Positions 41,621 through 53,140 of a stretch of 64,000 nucleotides of DNA are shown piece by piece. This DNA comes from Eledone cirrhosa (Eukaryota; Mollusca; Cephalopoda; Octopoda; Eledonidae). The notes under the pieces are model-generated. The model made no database searches. It was not told the origin of the DNA and saw only the letters and a program-made list of their open reading frames with translations. The stretch covers positions 181,205,152-181,269,151 of the forward strand of contig OZ024743.1 of assembly GCA_964016885.1 (NCBI GenBank), given 5' to 3'. The translations under genes and the position numbers were made by a program. How positions within the stretch are numbered: position 1 is the stretch's first letter; each line of letters begins with the position of its first letter.

Positions 41621-41869
41621 GTGGTTAACCTCGTGGTGTTGATTCTCCCTCATTACACACTTTTCCGCCTCTTTCCCACACTTCGTATCCCTCTTTACCC
41701 CTCTTCCCTACTTCTTAAACCCTATTTCTTTTACCAGCTGTCTTCCTTCCTCTTTTCCATCCTTCCTTGATGTTTTTCCTCCCCTTCTTCCACTTCTGCC
41801 TCTTCCAACCCATTCTTTCCCTACCCCGCCTTACTCCACTTCCTACCCTCTTTCTTCCTTTCTTGATTT

Positions 41870-42125
41870 CACCCACCACTTTATCTACAACTTTACCTAC
41901 AATAATCATTTTACCTACCACTTTACCCACAATAATTATTTTACCTACCATTTTACCCACAATAATCATTTTACCCACAATAATCAATTTACCCACCACT
42001 TTACGCACAATAATTATTTAACCCACCATTTTACCTACAATAATCATTTTACCCACCATTTTACCCACAATAATTATTTTACCTACCACTACCCACAATA
42101 ATTATTTTACCCACATTTACCCACA
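41870..42125. repeat. ACCCACAATAAT-type minisatellite, left block
   Basis: Tandem units of about 24 bases built from TTTTACCCACC and ACAATAATCAT/TTAT. The same units resume at 42528-42845. Confidence 0.93.
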
Positions 42126-42527
42126 ATAATCCTTTTTTTTATTTTGGGGGGATCTGTTTTTTATTTGGGGTCCGTTTTTTATTTAGGGGATCCGTTTTTT
42201 ATTTGGGAGGGATCCGTTTTTTTTTGAGGGGGGGGTCCGTTTTTTATTTAGGGGGATCCGTTTTTTATTTAGGGGGATCCGTTTTTTATTTGGAGGGATC
42301 CGTTTTTTGGGGGTCCGTTTTTTATTTTTTGGGGGGTGCGTTTTTTTATTTTGAGAGGATCCGTTTTGGGGGGTGGGGGCGTTTTTTATTTAGGGGGAAC
42401 CGTTTTTTATTTGGGGGGATCCGTTTTTTGGGGGGGCCCGTCTTTTATTTGGGGGGGAACCGTTTTTTATTTGGGGGGATCCTTTGGGGGGGTCCATTTT
42501 TTATTTGGGGGAGGGGCCATTTTTTAC
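42126..42527. repeat. GGGGGATCCGTTTTTTATTT minisatellite
   Basis: About 20 variable units of roughly 20 bases, many with GGATCC. The array sits inside the ACCCACAATAAT array. Frames rich in FYLGG are translation artefacts. Confidence 0.94.
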
Positions 42528-42845
42528 CCACAATAATTATTTTACCCACCATTTACCCATAATAATCATTTTACCCACAATAATTATTTTACCCACCCTT
42601 TTAACCACAAACAATTATTTTAACCACCATTTGACCCACAATAATCATTGTACCTACCATTTTACCCACAATAATCATTTTACCCACCTTTTTACCCACA
42701 ATAATCATTTTACCTACCACTACCCACAATAATCATTTTACCCAACTTTTTACCCACAATAATCATTTTACCCACCCTTTTACCCACATAATCATTTTAC
42801 CCACAATAATCATTTTACCCACCCTTTTACCCACTATAATTATTT
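42528..42845. repeat. ACCCACAATAAT-type minisatellite, right block
   Basis: Continuation of the unit at 41870-42125. Confidence 0.93.
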
Positions 42846-42859
42846 ATGTGTCCAGCGAT

Positions 42860-43230
42860 TCTTTACTGAGACATTCTAACCACATGCTCATAATATTGGG
42901 GTTGTGATCTCAATTCAGAGAAGTAGCGGCTCTACCAGGAGTGACTCACTGGTCTGAGTTATGCACTTTATCGAGTAACGTTACTCTACAGACCCTTCGG
43001 AGGAATCCCATTTCTGCCACTTTTATTTGCAATTGTATTCTTTTGGTCATTACTCAAGATTCATGATCCTCGGTAAGAGTTGGCAGGAATACCAGGAAGA
43101 CAGCGAGTTTGTTTTTTACACTTACCCCCTTTCATCTGATTGCACTTAATTCAGCCTCCTGCATTCCATCACTCATGAACACGGCTCCAAGATACTTGAA
43201 CTTCTCTAACTGCTTCAGTAGAACAACATT
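42860..43230 (-). pseudogene. Decayed LINE 3' end (C-terminal RT region)
   Basis: Conceptual minus-strand translation gives LEKFKYLGAVFMSDG (about 43165-43210), then EMGFLRRVCRVTLLDKV (about 42960-43010) and a MSMWLECLSKESLDT end, with stops between. That order is typical of the RT C-terminus in RTE-like or related LINEs. It is a short 5'-truncated relic. Confidence 0.65.
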
Positions 43231-43239
43231 CACGTGTAT

Positions 43240-44120
43240 ATAAATTTGAGAGACTTCTGCCCACCCGTCCATCACGCAATATGTGTGCTTGTGTGAATGT
43301 ATGTGTGTGTGTAAAAGGAAGGAAAGGGATACGCACATATATATGTCTAACTTAAGAACAGTAACACACATACACGTGTCTCTAATTTAAGAACGCCGAC
43401 AAACTCACGCGCGCGCACATACACACACTTTCCTATTACCACTCAAGAGCTTTGGCCCGGGCAAACATCCCTCAATTTTGGAACCGTCTGGGTTGTCCTG
43501 AATTGATGGGAAAAGACTTGACGGTCTTACTCTGTACTCTTGGTCAAGAGGCAGGTGCCTTACCTGACTCTTTTGCTTCTTCCCATATTCTTGATGCAAC
43601 AGTAAGGGCGAGAGCTACAGCATCCGCAGCTGAACGGAACAAAATCCTAAAATACCGTGTTTTGTCAGCTAACTCATCCAGCCTGTGGCATTCGAGATGT
43701 TTGGGGGAGTCGGGCTACTGACAGCGAGATTCTTATCTTCACAGAGGTAACTGGTGATACTCGTGAGGGCACTTGGTTGTTCCAGCACCTCAGCCCCGCC
43801 ATCACCCCAGGTAACGCTGCGAGCGTGCTGACCTGCCTCAAAATTTATTTGAAAGGGTTCCCAGTGCTCCTCGCTATATTGCTATCTTTTGCTCTGGTAG
43901 CGGCTCGTTTTACCACTCTTTCGCCTGCATGTTGTTGGCCTAAGATGTGTGTATTACCTGTCTGTGTATTTTTTCTTTCTCTTTTTCCTTTCCCTTTCTT
44001 TTGTATATATTATATTTGTTAGTGTTTTCGTTTTGTAACCATTATATTAAATGAGTTTTTAAAAGAAAGGGTTAATAAATAAATAAAGAGTTATACTTGT
44101 TTTACCCTCCCATTTCCAAT
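43240..44120. other. Unassigned region with an 89-codon frame
   Basis: A plus-strand frame at 43452-43721 and an overlapping one at 43657-44022 cross a moderately GC-rich block (43430-43950). I recognise no domain. It may be an old retroelement fragment or a pseudogene; I would not call it a gene. Confidence 0.35.
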
Positions 44121-44139
44121 TTCACCAAACGCTGCTATC

Positions 44140-44400
44140 ATGACTGTATGTGTGTGTTTGTGTAAATGTATATATGTTTGTGTGAAAGTATGTGTGAATG
44201 TATGTGTATTTGTGTGAATTATGTCCGTGAGGGTGTATTTTTATAAGTTTGTGTTTGCGCGATTATAGATATATACTCATGATAGTTATACACTCAAACA
44301 TATAGACGTATGTATGTGCACACTCATACGCGTCAGCGTGTAGAAAATCATAATCTCTCTATCTTTCTCATCACACACTCTCTCTATTTCTATATATATG
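44140..44400. other. TG-rich low-complexity DNA
   Basis: Imperfect TGTGTG/TATG repeats and their complements, with nothing coding. Confidence 0.7.
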
Positions 44401-44424
44401 ATAGTTGAAGTGGTGGTGATGGTG

Positions 44425-44617
44425 GCGACGATATACCGGAAGTGCCGCTTTGAAAAGAAGTCAATTTTAAATTATTTATTTTTACGAAATTATTTATGTT
44501 TACGAAATTTAGTAGATAAATTATGTAATATTCCTTTATTGTTTATTCAACTTATTTTACTAACTAAAGAAATAAACCGTACGCAGTCCCGCAGACCTTC
44601 CTTTATTATAGTTTAGA
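44425..44617 (+). repeat. Dispersed repeat W, copy 1
   Basis: About 190 bases with CCGGAAGTG near the start, ACGAAATTTAGT and TAAATTATGTAATATTC in the middle, and ACCGTACGCAGTCCCGC near the end. It is closely matched by 49750-49966, where the sequence interrupts the PLE. Confidence 0.85.
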
Positions 44618-44628
44618 TATCTCTTAGG

Positions 44629-44851
44629 GCGGTGGATTGGCAGTAATCGGTAGAGCGTCCGACAACATGCTTTTCGGCGTAGAGTTATGGCCCTTTACGT
44701 TCTGATTTCAAATCCCGCCAAAGTTAGCTTTGCCTTTCATCCTCACAGCGTCGATAAAATAAAGTACCAGTAATGCACTGGGGTCGATTTTATCGACTCT
44801 CCCCTTTCCCCAAAATTGTTGGCCTTGTGCCTAAACCAGAAACCATTATTT
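44629..44851 (+). mobile_element. Octopus-type SINE-7, long form
   Basis: TTGGCAGTAATCGGTAGAGC head, diverged B box, GGGGTCGATTTTATCGACTC long-form segment and AAACCATTATT end. Confidence 0.92.
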
Positions 44852-44853
44852 CG

Positions 44854-45040
44854 TGGATTGGCAGTATCGGTAGAGGGTCGGACGCCATGCTTTGACGCAT
44901 AGAGTTACGGCCCTTGCCATTCTAAGTTCAAATCCCGCCGAGGTTAACTTTGCCTTTCATCCTTACGGGGTCGATAAATAAAGTACCAGTAATATACTGG
45001 ATAATTGCTGGCCTTGTGCCAAAAATAGAAACAATTATTT
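44854..45040 (+). mobile_element. Octopus-type SINE-8, short form
   Basis: TTGGCAGTATCGGTAGAGGG head, AAGTTCAAATCCCGC B box and AAACAATTATTT end. It lies directly after SINE-7, head to tail. Confidence 0.93.
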
Positions 45041-45145
45041 CTTTATCTTTTGAATAAAAATGAAAATTAGGCCAGGGGCATGACCGGTTGTCAATCTCTA
45101 TCACATTAAACTAGGGTCAGCATACTATTTATAATCTGATAATAA

Positions 45146-45620
45146 AATACCAGCATACACACAAACATACATACATAGACACATACATACATATACACAT
45201 ACACATACATACACATACACACATACACACACATTCACACATACATTCACATACACGCACACACACGTACAGAAACATATACAAACACACACACATACAT
45301 ACACACGCACATACACACACTTATATACATATATATATATACATACACAAACACACACATACACACACATACATACACAAATACACACGTACACACACAC
45401 ATACACGCACATACACATATACATACATACACACACGTACACATACACACACACACATACACATAAACAAACAAACACACACATACATATACACTTACAC
45501 ACACAAACACACACATACACATACACAAACACATACATACACACACATGCTAACCAACACACACACAAACACATACATACATACACACACATGCTAACCA
45601 ACACACACACACACACACAT
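45146..45620. repeat. (CA)n/(CATA)n microsatellite
   Basis: About 475 bases of CACA/CATACA repeats. Long Cys/Val frames on the minus strand come only from this. Confidence 0.96.
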
Positions 45621-45704
45621 GTTTCAAATTATCCCAATGCATTATAAATTTTAATTTACTGCTATTTACACTTCAAATTATTTATAACGTTAATTAATTA
45701 TATA

Positions 45705-45891
45705 AATAATTGTTTCAACTGTTGGCTCAAGGCCAGCAATTATGCCAGTGTATTACTGGTACTTTATTTTATCGACGCCGTAAGGATGAAAATCAAAGTT
45801 AACCTCGGCGGGATTTGAACTCAGAATATAAAGGGAGGTAATTCTATGCTGGAAAACATGGCGTCCGACCCTCTACCGACACTGCCAAAAT
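45705..45891 (-). mobile_element. Octopus-type SINE-9, short form
   Basis: Full-length copy in reverse orientation. The reverse complement has TTGGCAGTGTCGGTAGAGGG, the B box GAGTTCAAATCCCGC and the CTGGCCTTG tail. Confidence 0.92.
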
Positions 45892-46149
45892 AGATGGAAA
45901 AAAATAGATAAAAGCAAAATTAAGTAATAAACAGAGGGGGGGGGGGGTGTAAAGATATAGTTGTATAGGAAAGTAAAGGAAAAGACTATAAATGCCATAA
46001 ATGAGAAGAAAAGGAGGGAAAGAGCAAGAGTGTTAGGCCACGGAAGAAAGAGAGGGGGAAGAAACAGGCTTAAAATCTTCTAAAAATGTAAATTACTGAC
46101 CATCGCCTCTTCTGTATAGTAATTAAGGTAATTACCCGGTGTCCGAGAA

Positions 46150-46335
46150 TTACAGGTTTCAATTTTCTCAGGCACCTGTGTCCGCTTTAGAACGTCGGAT
46201 AAAATGCTTTATAGTATTCGTTCCGGCTTTCTGCTCTCTGATTCCAAATCCCACCGAGGTCAACTTTACCTTTCGTCCTTTCGAGGTCGATAAAAAAAGT
46301 ACCAGTCTAGTACTGGGGTCAATTCTTCCTCTATC
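46150..46335 (+). mobile_element. SINE-10, second subfamily
   Basis: This copy differs from the others: CTTTAGAACGTCGGATAAAATG head, ATTCGTTCCGG, B box GATTCCAAATCCC, TCAACTTTACCTTTCGTCC and CTAGTACTGGGGTCAATTC, with no CCTTGTG tail. It pairs with the copy at 60490-60656. Confidence 0.82.
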
Positions 46336-46440
46336 TCTCTTTCTCATTTCCTCTCTCTCGCTTTCTATGTCAAGACGGCGTCCCTACGTCTTTATCAGGA
46401 GTTAGAGGACCATACATATATACATTTACTGTGATCGACT

Positions 46441-46544
46441 CGAGGTTAACTTTGCCTTTCATCCTTACGGGGTCGATAAAATAAAGTACCAGTAATACAC
46501 TGGGATAATTGCTGGCCTTGTGCCTAAAATAGAAACAATTATTA
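46441..46544 (+). mobile_element. Octopus-type SINE-11, truncated just after the B box
   Basis: Starts at CGAGGTTAAC, the same base as SINE-3, and ends AAACAATTATT. Confidence 0.9.
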
Positions 46545-46648
46545 AGGTCATATGCGTTGGGGCACACACATTTCAAATATATATATATAAAAAATAGTGA
46601 AAAAATAGTTGTTACCAGGCGATTGCCCAATATAGGTCTGTTATATTT

Positions 46649-46862
46649 TTCTTAATTTAATACTTCAAATTAAGTCTGACAAACCATATTGGTATAGTTA
46701 GTATTTTTTCACCCTAACAAACTTGGTCCTTACGGGTCGAACACATGTATGTTTATATTAGTGTTCATCTCTCTTGTTTACTCAATTATATTACACGGCT
46801 CGGAAAAGCTTTTTTCTTAGAGCTATTTAATTGTAAGAGACTACTCTGAGTTTCTAACTCAC
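46649..46862 (+). repeat. Dispersed repeat U, copy 1 (outer inverted arm, left)
   Basis: About 214 bases from CTTAATTTAATACTT to GAGTTTCTAACTC, ending at an (AT)n tract. Copies lie at 52270-52478 (same strand) and 52925-53140 (opposite strand). Confidence 0.94.
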
Positions 46863-46884
46863 TATATATATATATATAATATAT

Positions 46885-46980
<96 letters not shown>
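46863..46980. repeat. (AT)n tract
   Basis: About 118 bases of AT dinucleotides with small TAATA interruptions. Confidence 0.97.
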
Positions 46981-46982
<2 letters not shown>

Positions 46983-47783
46983 CAAAGAGATATTTAATTT
47001 GCTGGTAATTCAACAGATCTATTTATTATAACAGATTCCAAGCACTCTACAGTTTTCCTGGAGTATAATATCAATGATATTAATAAATGGAAACTATATT
47101 TATAAAACCATATTTATTTTATTATATATATTTCAAGGGTACCAAAAAAACTTTGGTATGCTCTCATCAGATAAAATACAAAATTTGTTTTATAAATAGT
47201 GACATACCCGATAAACCAAACCTTATCGGTTCAGGTTCCATTTGGATAGTGAAAGAAAAAGAGAAAAATTTCAAATGATTTAGGATGGATATGCAAATGA
47301 AATAGAAGCGTAGACTGAAAAAATCGTTATATTTAGACGCTAGGTAAATTTAAATAATTATTAGGATACTTTATAAAAGAAGATGAAGAAGAAGGAAGAA
47401 AGATAGGCTAATATTATTATTAGGGTGCAAGTAGATTTAAAAGTTAAAAATTAAAAATGTGTTGAAGTGGTAGAATACTAATCCAAAAATATTTAAATAT
47501 TTTTAAAATCAAGTTATAATATTATACATATAATGTATATAATTACATTTTAAGGAATTAAGGTTGTAAGTACAGTTTAGCTTATTATATTACAACCAGT
47601 CAATTATATATATATTTATATAAATAAATAAAAATATAAATATTATAAATATTATTATACATGCTGTTATTAATTCAAATATAATTTAAGAGTTACGAAG
47701 GATATGTGTTTATATTTTCAATATATAGTTAAGAAAAAGACGTAGTTCGAATTTTATTATAGAAGAAACTTTTGTACCTTCAA
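46981..47783 (+). repeat. Left arm of PLE-flanking inverted repeat
   Basis: About 800 bases nearly identical to the reverse complement of 51383-52193. It includes a 63-codon frame (47087-47278) that is identical in both arms but resembles no protein I know. The arms may be the PLE's own terminal repeats. Confidence 0.92.
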
Positions 47784-48296
47784 ATAGTTTAATCAAGAGA
47801 GAAAACATTAAGTTAACGAAAATTGTAGAGACTTTATAGTATTTATGTTGTTAAGAAGAGATGATGCTTTATGCGTGCTAGATTATAAAGGAAAAGGAAA
47901 AAGAAAAGGAAAAGATAACTCCAATGTTTATTAGTTACACTATTTACGTTAGATTTTAGAATTTACTTAAAATGTTTGTGGAGAAAATTTTATATATTAT
48001 TTTATGTATGATTATAAGGTACTTTATATTACATGTTTTCAAAGATGAGAATTTCTTTTATATATGTATTTAGATATTATCTATATAGTCAATTAGGAAG
48101 AAAATATTATTTGAAACCTCATGAGTGTATTTAGACAACTATCACGAAAAGGATATATTTCAAAATATGAATTAAGAAATATCAATTAAAAAATATAAAA
48201 ATATAAAGATATAAAGGAAATCAATTAAGAAAACTAAGAAGAACATCAATTGGAAAAGAATATCATTTGTAAAAAATATATTACATAAAAAGAAAA
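47784..48296 (-). other. AT-rich DNA, probable 3' flank of the PLE
   Basis: Low-complexity AT-rich sequence without a coding signal, between the left arm and the GIY-YIG end of the PLE. Confidence 0.5.
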
Positions 48297-49365
48297 ATAT
48301 CATTTAAAAATCACAACTAAACATTGACCGAAGAATAGTGAAGACATAGAATGTGAATAAGTGAATTATATACTAGATTATAAATACTTTGGAAAGTCAT
48401 TCTTTGGCGATGTCTGCAGGAACTGAATATTTCTTTTTTTAGGGTGATAGAATTTTGGCAGGTGAGTATATAAAAAATGTCTTCAATACACAAATGACAG
48501 ATTCTTGAGAGAGGCATATTTCGGTATGCGGGTGCTTTCGAAATCGTTCCCCAAGAGATTGAATAGTCAATATTATTGTCTTTTAAGTGCCAAATTAGAT
48601 GTGAAAATGATGTGGAAATTTTTTTATCAACCTATTAAATCATATGTTTATAATTATACCAGCGTTCTTTAAATTTTGTAGAAATGGCTCCTATATAATT
48701 ATATATTTTATGTCTAGTTTTAACTGTGCATTTGTATACTAAGTTTTTATCTAGGCAATTTTTCTGTAAAGGGCAATTAGATTCATTTCTACAGTTACAT
48801 TTACGAGAGTTAGTGTTACTAGGAACGGTACTATTATTAGTGTTGTTAGTAATATTAATATTGTTATCTTGGTTTAATTAGTTTAGATTTAAATTTAAAT
48901 TTCTATTATTAATTCTATTTATATTTTGTGCTATGTTCATGGTAGTAGAGTAAAATAGTTTAAAAAATAGAGTGATATCTGTGGGCTTTAGGAAAACATT
49001 TATCCAATGCTTTGAAAAATAGTTTTGCTACAGGTGTTTTAACCCCTAATGAGAATGGGGGAGAGTACCAAATAATATTTCTAGTTCCTTTGTTTGGTTT
49101 ACTATTTAAGTTAAATTGTTTATTACTATTATTATATTGAATTTTAGGAAGATTTTGCATGTTATTGTTATCTATGTATTTAATTTTATTCATGTAGCCA
49201 GCTCTATGTAAAGCATCATTGTAATATTCTGCCTTATTATCAAAAATATTTTTATTAGCTGAAATGCGTGAAATTCGTTGCTGGACACTATTGACAATAG
49301 TATTTTTTATATTATTAGGATGGGTAGAATTGAAGCTTACGTAATTTAGGTTTTCATTAATTTTA

Positions 49366-49695
49366 CTAGCATGTGTAGTGTATACATACATGTAGATATG
49401 ATACATCAAATAAAATTGTAATTGACAATATACACAGAAATTGAACGAAAACTGTGTTACACTCTCTTATGTAATCAGTAACGTAATCCATGATACATTA
49501 AAAAAAGGCGATATTATATATCTGCTGGCGTGTGTAGTGTGTATATTGATATTATACGCAAGTATATATGCATGTAGATAGGATCAAATAAAATCGTTAT
49601 TGACAATATATAATACATAGAAATTGAACGTTACACTGTCTTATGTAATCATTAACGTAATCCATGATACATTAAAAAAAGACGATATTATATAT
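49366..49695. repeat. Tandem duplication inside the PLE insert
   Basis: Two units of about 155-170 bases (49366-49519 and 49522-49695) share TGTGTAGTGT, AAATTGAACG and CGTAATCCATGATACATTAA. They interrupt the PLE coding region. Confidence 0.88.
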
Positions 49696-49749
49696 AAACT
49701 GCATTAGGAGAAAATTAGTGACAGAATATATGAATGTTTATTTAAACGC

Positions 49750-49966
49750 TCACTAACCGGAAGTGTTGACATATGAAAATTTTAAAGAATTGAATCTTTA
49801 AATAAGTAATAAAATATATTTAATGAACAGCCACGAAATTTAGTGGATAAATTATGTAATATTCATTCATTATTTATTCAAAGTAATCCAACTTATTTTA
49901 CTAAGGGGATAAAAAATTATAAACCGTACGCAGTCCCGCGCTTCTTACTTTATTATAGTTTAGATG
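49750..49966 (+). repeat. Dispersed repeat W, copy 2 (inside the PLE)
   Basis: Matches 44425-44617. It forms the rest of the insert that separates the PLE FLDVTLNL segment from its downstream part. Confidence 0.85.
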
Positions 49967-51246
49967 GAAAGGATAATATAGACCTGAGCTAAGGTTTAAA
50001 GTTACATCTAAGAAGTTAACAGTTTTATTATTATTCTCGATTTCTAATTTAAGGTTGTAGTTATTCTATGATAGATTTCTTTTTCCTGTAAGTTTACTAT
50101 TGCTATGGTTTTCGATTAAAAGTAACATATCGTCGCGATATAAACCTCCGGTCATCTCTGGCATTTTCCTATGTAGTACATTAAGAATAAATAATCCCAC
50201 GAGGTCTGTTACTTGAGCTGAGTCAGATGATCCCATAGTGATATCAAAGTTATTCTGTCTATCAGCTCTTGTCCAGAGATGGTTATTAAATTCTATTAGG
50301 GTTTTACGTGCTGTTAGAATGATATTTATTTCATCACTAGATAGGTCTGTATATTTAGAAGCGTAAATAAGTGCCTTATTAAGTAAGCTAGGGGTAATTG
50401 AGGAATAGTAATTTGCAATATCCATTTGAATAAATTTTTCTTATGTTTTAATTTAATGTCTGCAAACCAATCTATTACTTCATTTGTACCGTCCAAGATG
50501 TGATTTTAGCTTAAGTACTGGTATAATCCTATCTAGTATATGTTTGCTAATTATGCCTAAGTCAGACTTAGATGGTGCGATGAGTCTGACTGGTAGTTCA
50601 ACTTCAAAATTTCTTTTGTGGTCCTTCATATTAATCTTCAGTTTTCTAGGTATAAAAGGTTCTGTCTTATTTTGAATGCCTAATTTATAAATGATTTCCG
50701 AAGCTTCTTTATTTAAGGTTGATAGATCTTCATTTGATGTTTTTTTATAGTTTTTCCTAAGTTCCTTGAATATTAAGTTATTATAAGCGTCCTTTTCGAT
50801 ACCGTATAAATTATTGGTTTTGTCCGATTTTACAAGGATCTTCTTTGTTTTTTCGAGATTGCCTATTTTGTTTTTGTGACCTCTGAGGTATTCCTGGCCA
50901 ATAAATTGGTTCCTTATAAATTTAACGTTCTCTATTATGGAGATTATTTCATTTTCAAATTCGGCTAAAAGTTTGTTGAAAGGTGGATTTTTCCTTGATT
51001 TAAAAATAAGATCAAAATTATATTTGGATTTATTTATTTCCTTTTCCGATTTCTTATCAAAATGGAAAGCACGCCATCTAAGTCTCCTTATGAAAGAATC
51101 GGATTTATCTATAATTTATTTTACATATTCTTTATTTTGGGGTAAGGGTACATCCTTTAGAGAAGAAGAGATCTTAAAAAATCCATTATTAATTCTTTGC
51201 AATCTGTTATAGTTTAAAGTGCTCTACATTAAAGGAGCTATTTATA

Positions 51247-51385
51247 AGCAAAGAGATATTTAATTTGCTGGTAATTCAACAAATTTATTTATTATAACAG
51301 ATTCGAAGCACTCTACAGATTTCCTGGAGTATAATATCAATGATATTAATAAATGGAAACTATATTTATAAAACCATATTTATTG
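51247..51385 (+). repeat. Partial direct copy of the arm start
   Basis: Matches 46981-47120 in the same orientation and then joins abruptly to the inverted arm at 51383. Confidence 0.92.
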
Positions 51386-52191
51386 AAGGTACAAAAGTTT
51401 CTTCTATAAAAAAAACTACGTCTTTTTCTTAACTATATATTGAAAATATAAACACATATCCTTCGTAACCCTTAAATTATATTTGAATTAATAACAGCAT
51501 GTATAATAATATTTATACTATTTATATTTTTATTTATTTATATAAATACATATATAATTGACTGGTTGTAATATAATAAGCTAAAGTGTACTTACAACCT
51601 TAATTCCTTAAAATATAATTATATACATTATATATATATAATATTATAACTTGATTTAGTTATATATTTTAAAATATTTAAACATTTTTGGATTAGTATT
51701 CTACCACTTCAACGCATTTTTAATTTTTAACTTTTAAATCTACTTGCACCCTAATAATAATATTAGCCTATCTTTCTTCCTTCTTCTTCATCTTCTTTTA
51801 TAAAGTAACCTAATAATTATTTAAATTTACCTAGCGTCTAAATATAACGATTTTTTCAGTCTACGCTTCTATTTCATTTGCATATCCATCCTAAATCATT
51901 TGAAATTTTTCTCTTTTTCTTTCACTATCCAAATGGAACCTGAACCGATAAGGTTTGGTTTATCGGGTATGTCACTATTTATAAAACAAATTTTGTATTT
52001 TATCTGATGAGAGCATACCAAAGTTTTTTTGGTACCCTTGAAATATATATAATAAAATAAATATGGTTTTATAAATATAGTTTCCATTTATTAATATCAT
52101 TGATATTATACTCCAGGAAAACTGTAGAGTGCTTGGAATCTGTTATAATAAATAGATCTGTTGAATTACCAGCAAATTAAATATCTCTTTG

Positions 52192-52193
<2 letters not shown>
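51383..52193 (-). repeat. Right arm of PLE-flanking inverted repeat
   Basis: Reverse complement of 46981-47783, with small indels in simple-sequence runs. Confidence 0.92.
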
Positions 52194-52245
<52 letters not shown>

Positions 52246-52269
52246 ATACTTAAAATTAATATATATATA
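52194..52269. repeat. (AT)n tract with a short duplicated segment
   Basis: AT dinucleotides. The string TTTAATACTTAAAATTAA at 52242-52259 is repeated at the start of the following repeat U. Confidence 0.93.
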
Positions 52270-52473
52270 TTTAATACTTAAAATTAAGTCTGACAAACCA
52301 TATTGGTATAGTTAGTATTTTTTCACCCTAGCAAACTTGGTCCTTACGGGTCGAACACATGTATGTTTATATTAGTGTTCATCTCTCTTGTTTACTCAAT
52401 TATATTACACGGCTCGGAAAAGCCTTTCTCTTAGAGCTATTTAATTGTAAGAGACTACTCTGAGTTTCTAACT

Positions 52474-52478
<5 letters not shown>
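52270..52478 (+). repeat. Dispersed repeat U, copy 2
   Basis: Same orientation as 46649-46862; begins and ends at (AT)n tracts. Confidence 0.93.
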
Positions 52479-52570
<92 letters not shown>

Positions 52571-52606
52571 GTATATAATATATATATATAATATATATAT
52601 ATAATA

Positions 52607-52703
<97 letters not shown>

Positions 52704-52843
52704 TATAGTGATTCCTGATGATTTCTAAAGAATGAAACAGTTCTAGTCCTGTAGAATCTCATCTATATTAAAACTTTTATACTCTGCAATGTATTGAGTA
52801 CCTTACTTACTGTGGTTACCTCCGATTCAACCCGGAATAACGT

Positions 52844-52924
<81 letters not shown>
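52479..52924. repeat. (AT)n tracts around a 140-base unique island
   Basis: AT dinucleotides at 52479-52707 and 52850-52924 surround a non-repetitive block (52708-52849) that I cannot identify. Confidence 0.9.
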
Positions 52925-52930
<6 letters not shown>

Positions 52931-53140
52931 GTTAGAAACTCAGAGTAGTCTCTTACAATTAAATGGCTCTAAGAAAAAAGCTTTTCCGAGCCGTGTAATA
53001 TAATTGAGTAAACAAGAGAGATGAACACTAATATAAACATACATGTGTTCGACCCGTAAGGACCAAGTTTGCTAGGGTGAAAAAATACTAACTATACCAA
53101 TATGGTTTGTCAGACTTAATTTTAAGTATTAAATTAAGAA
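52925..53140 (-). repeat. Dispersed repeat U, copy 3 (outer inverted arm, right)
   Basis: Reverse complement of 46649-46862. It ends at the 3' side of the third T-like LINE. Confidence 0.94.

Larger units (their letters stand above)
48297..51215 (-). pseudogene. Penelope-like element: RT plus GIY-YIG endonuclease, decayed
   Basis: The conceptual minus-strand product has the PLE order. An MKDHKRNFEVELPVRLIAPS-like segment lies at about 50560-50640. The RT has MDIANYYSSITPSLL (near 50400) and GLYRDDMLLL (near 50125-50155). Next come a TVNFLDVTLNL segment (about 49990-50030) and a RNIIWYSPPFS...DKCFPKAHR segment (about 48970-49080). A Cys-rich CNCRNESNCPLQKNC is followed by the GIY-YIG-type LVYKCTV...YNYIGAIS (about 48690-48800) and a LIWHLKDNNIDYSISW segment. 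The frame is broken near 50440-50510, interrupted by an insert of about 600 bases (49366-49966), and has in-frame stops near 48630. It is not functional. Confidence 0.88.

Noticed and set aside
42203..42562. Frame with repeated FYLGG units
   Set aside because: It is a by-product of the 20-base minisatellite. Frames of the same kind appear in other phases.
45125..45616. Cys/Val-rich minus-strand frames
   Set aside because: They come from CA/CATA dinucleotide repeats and have no non-repetitive coding part.
46981..52193. LTRs of a retrovirus-like element
   Set aside because: The repeats are inverted and the enclosed coding remnants are PLE RT and GIY-YIG, with no gag, protease or integrase.
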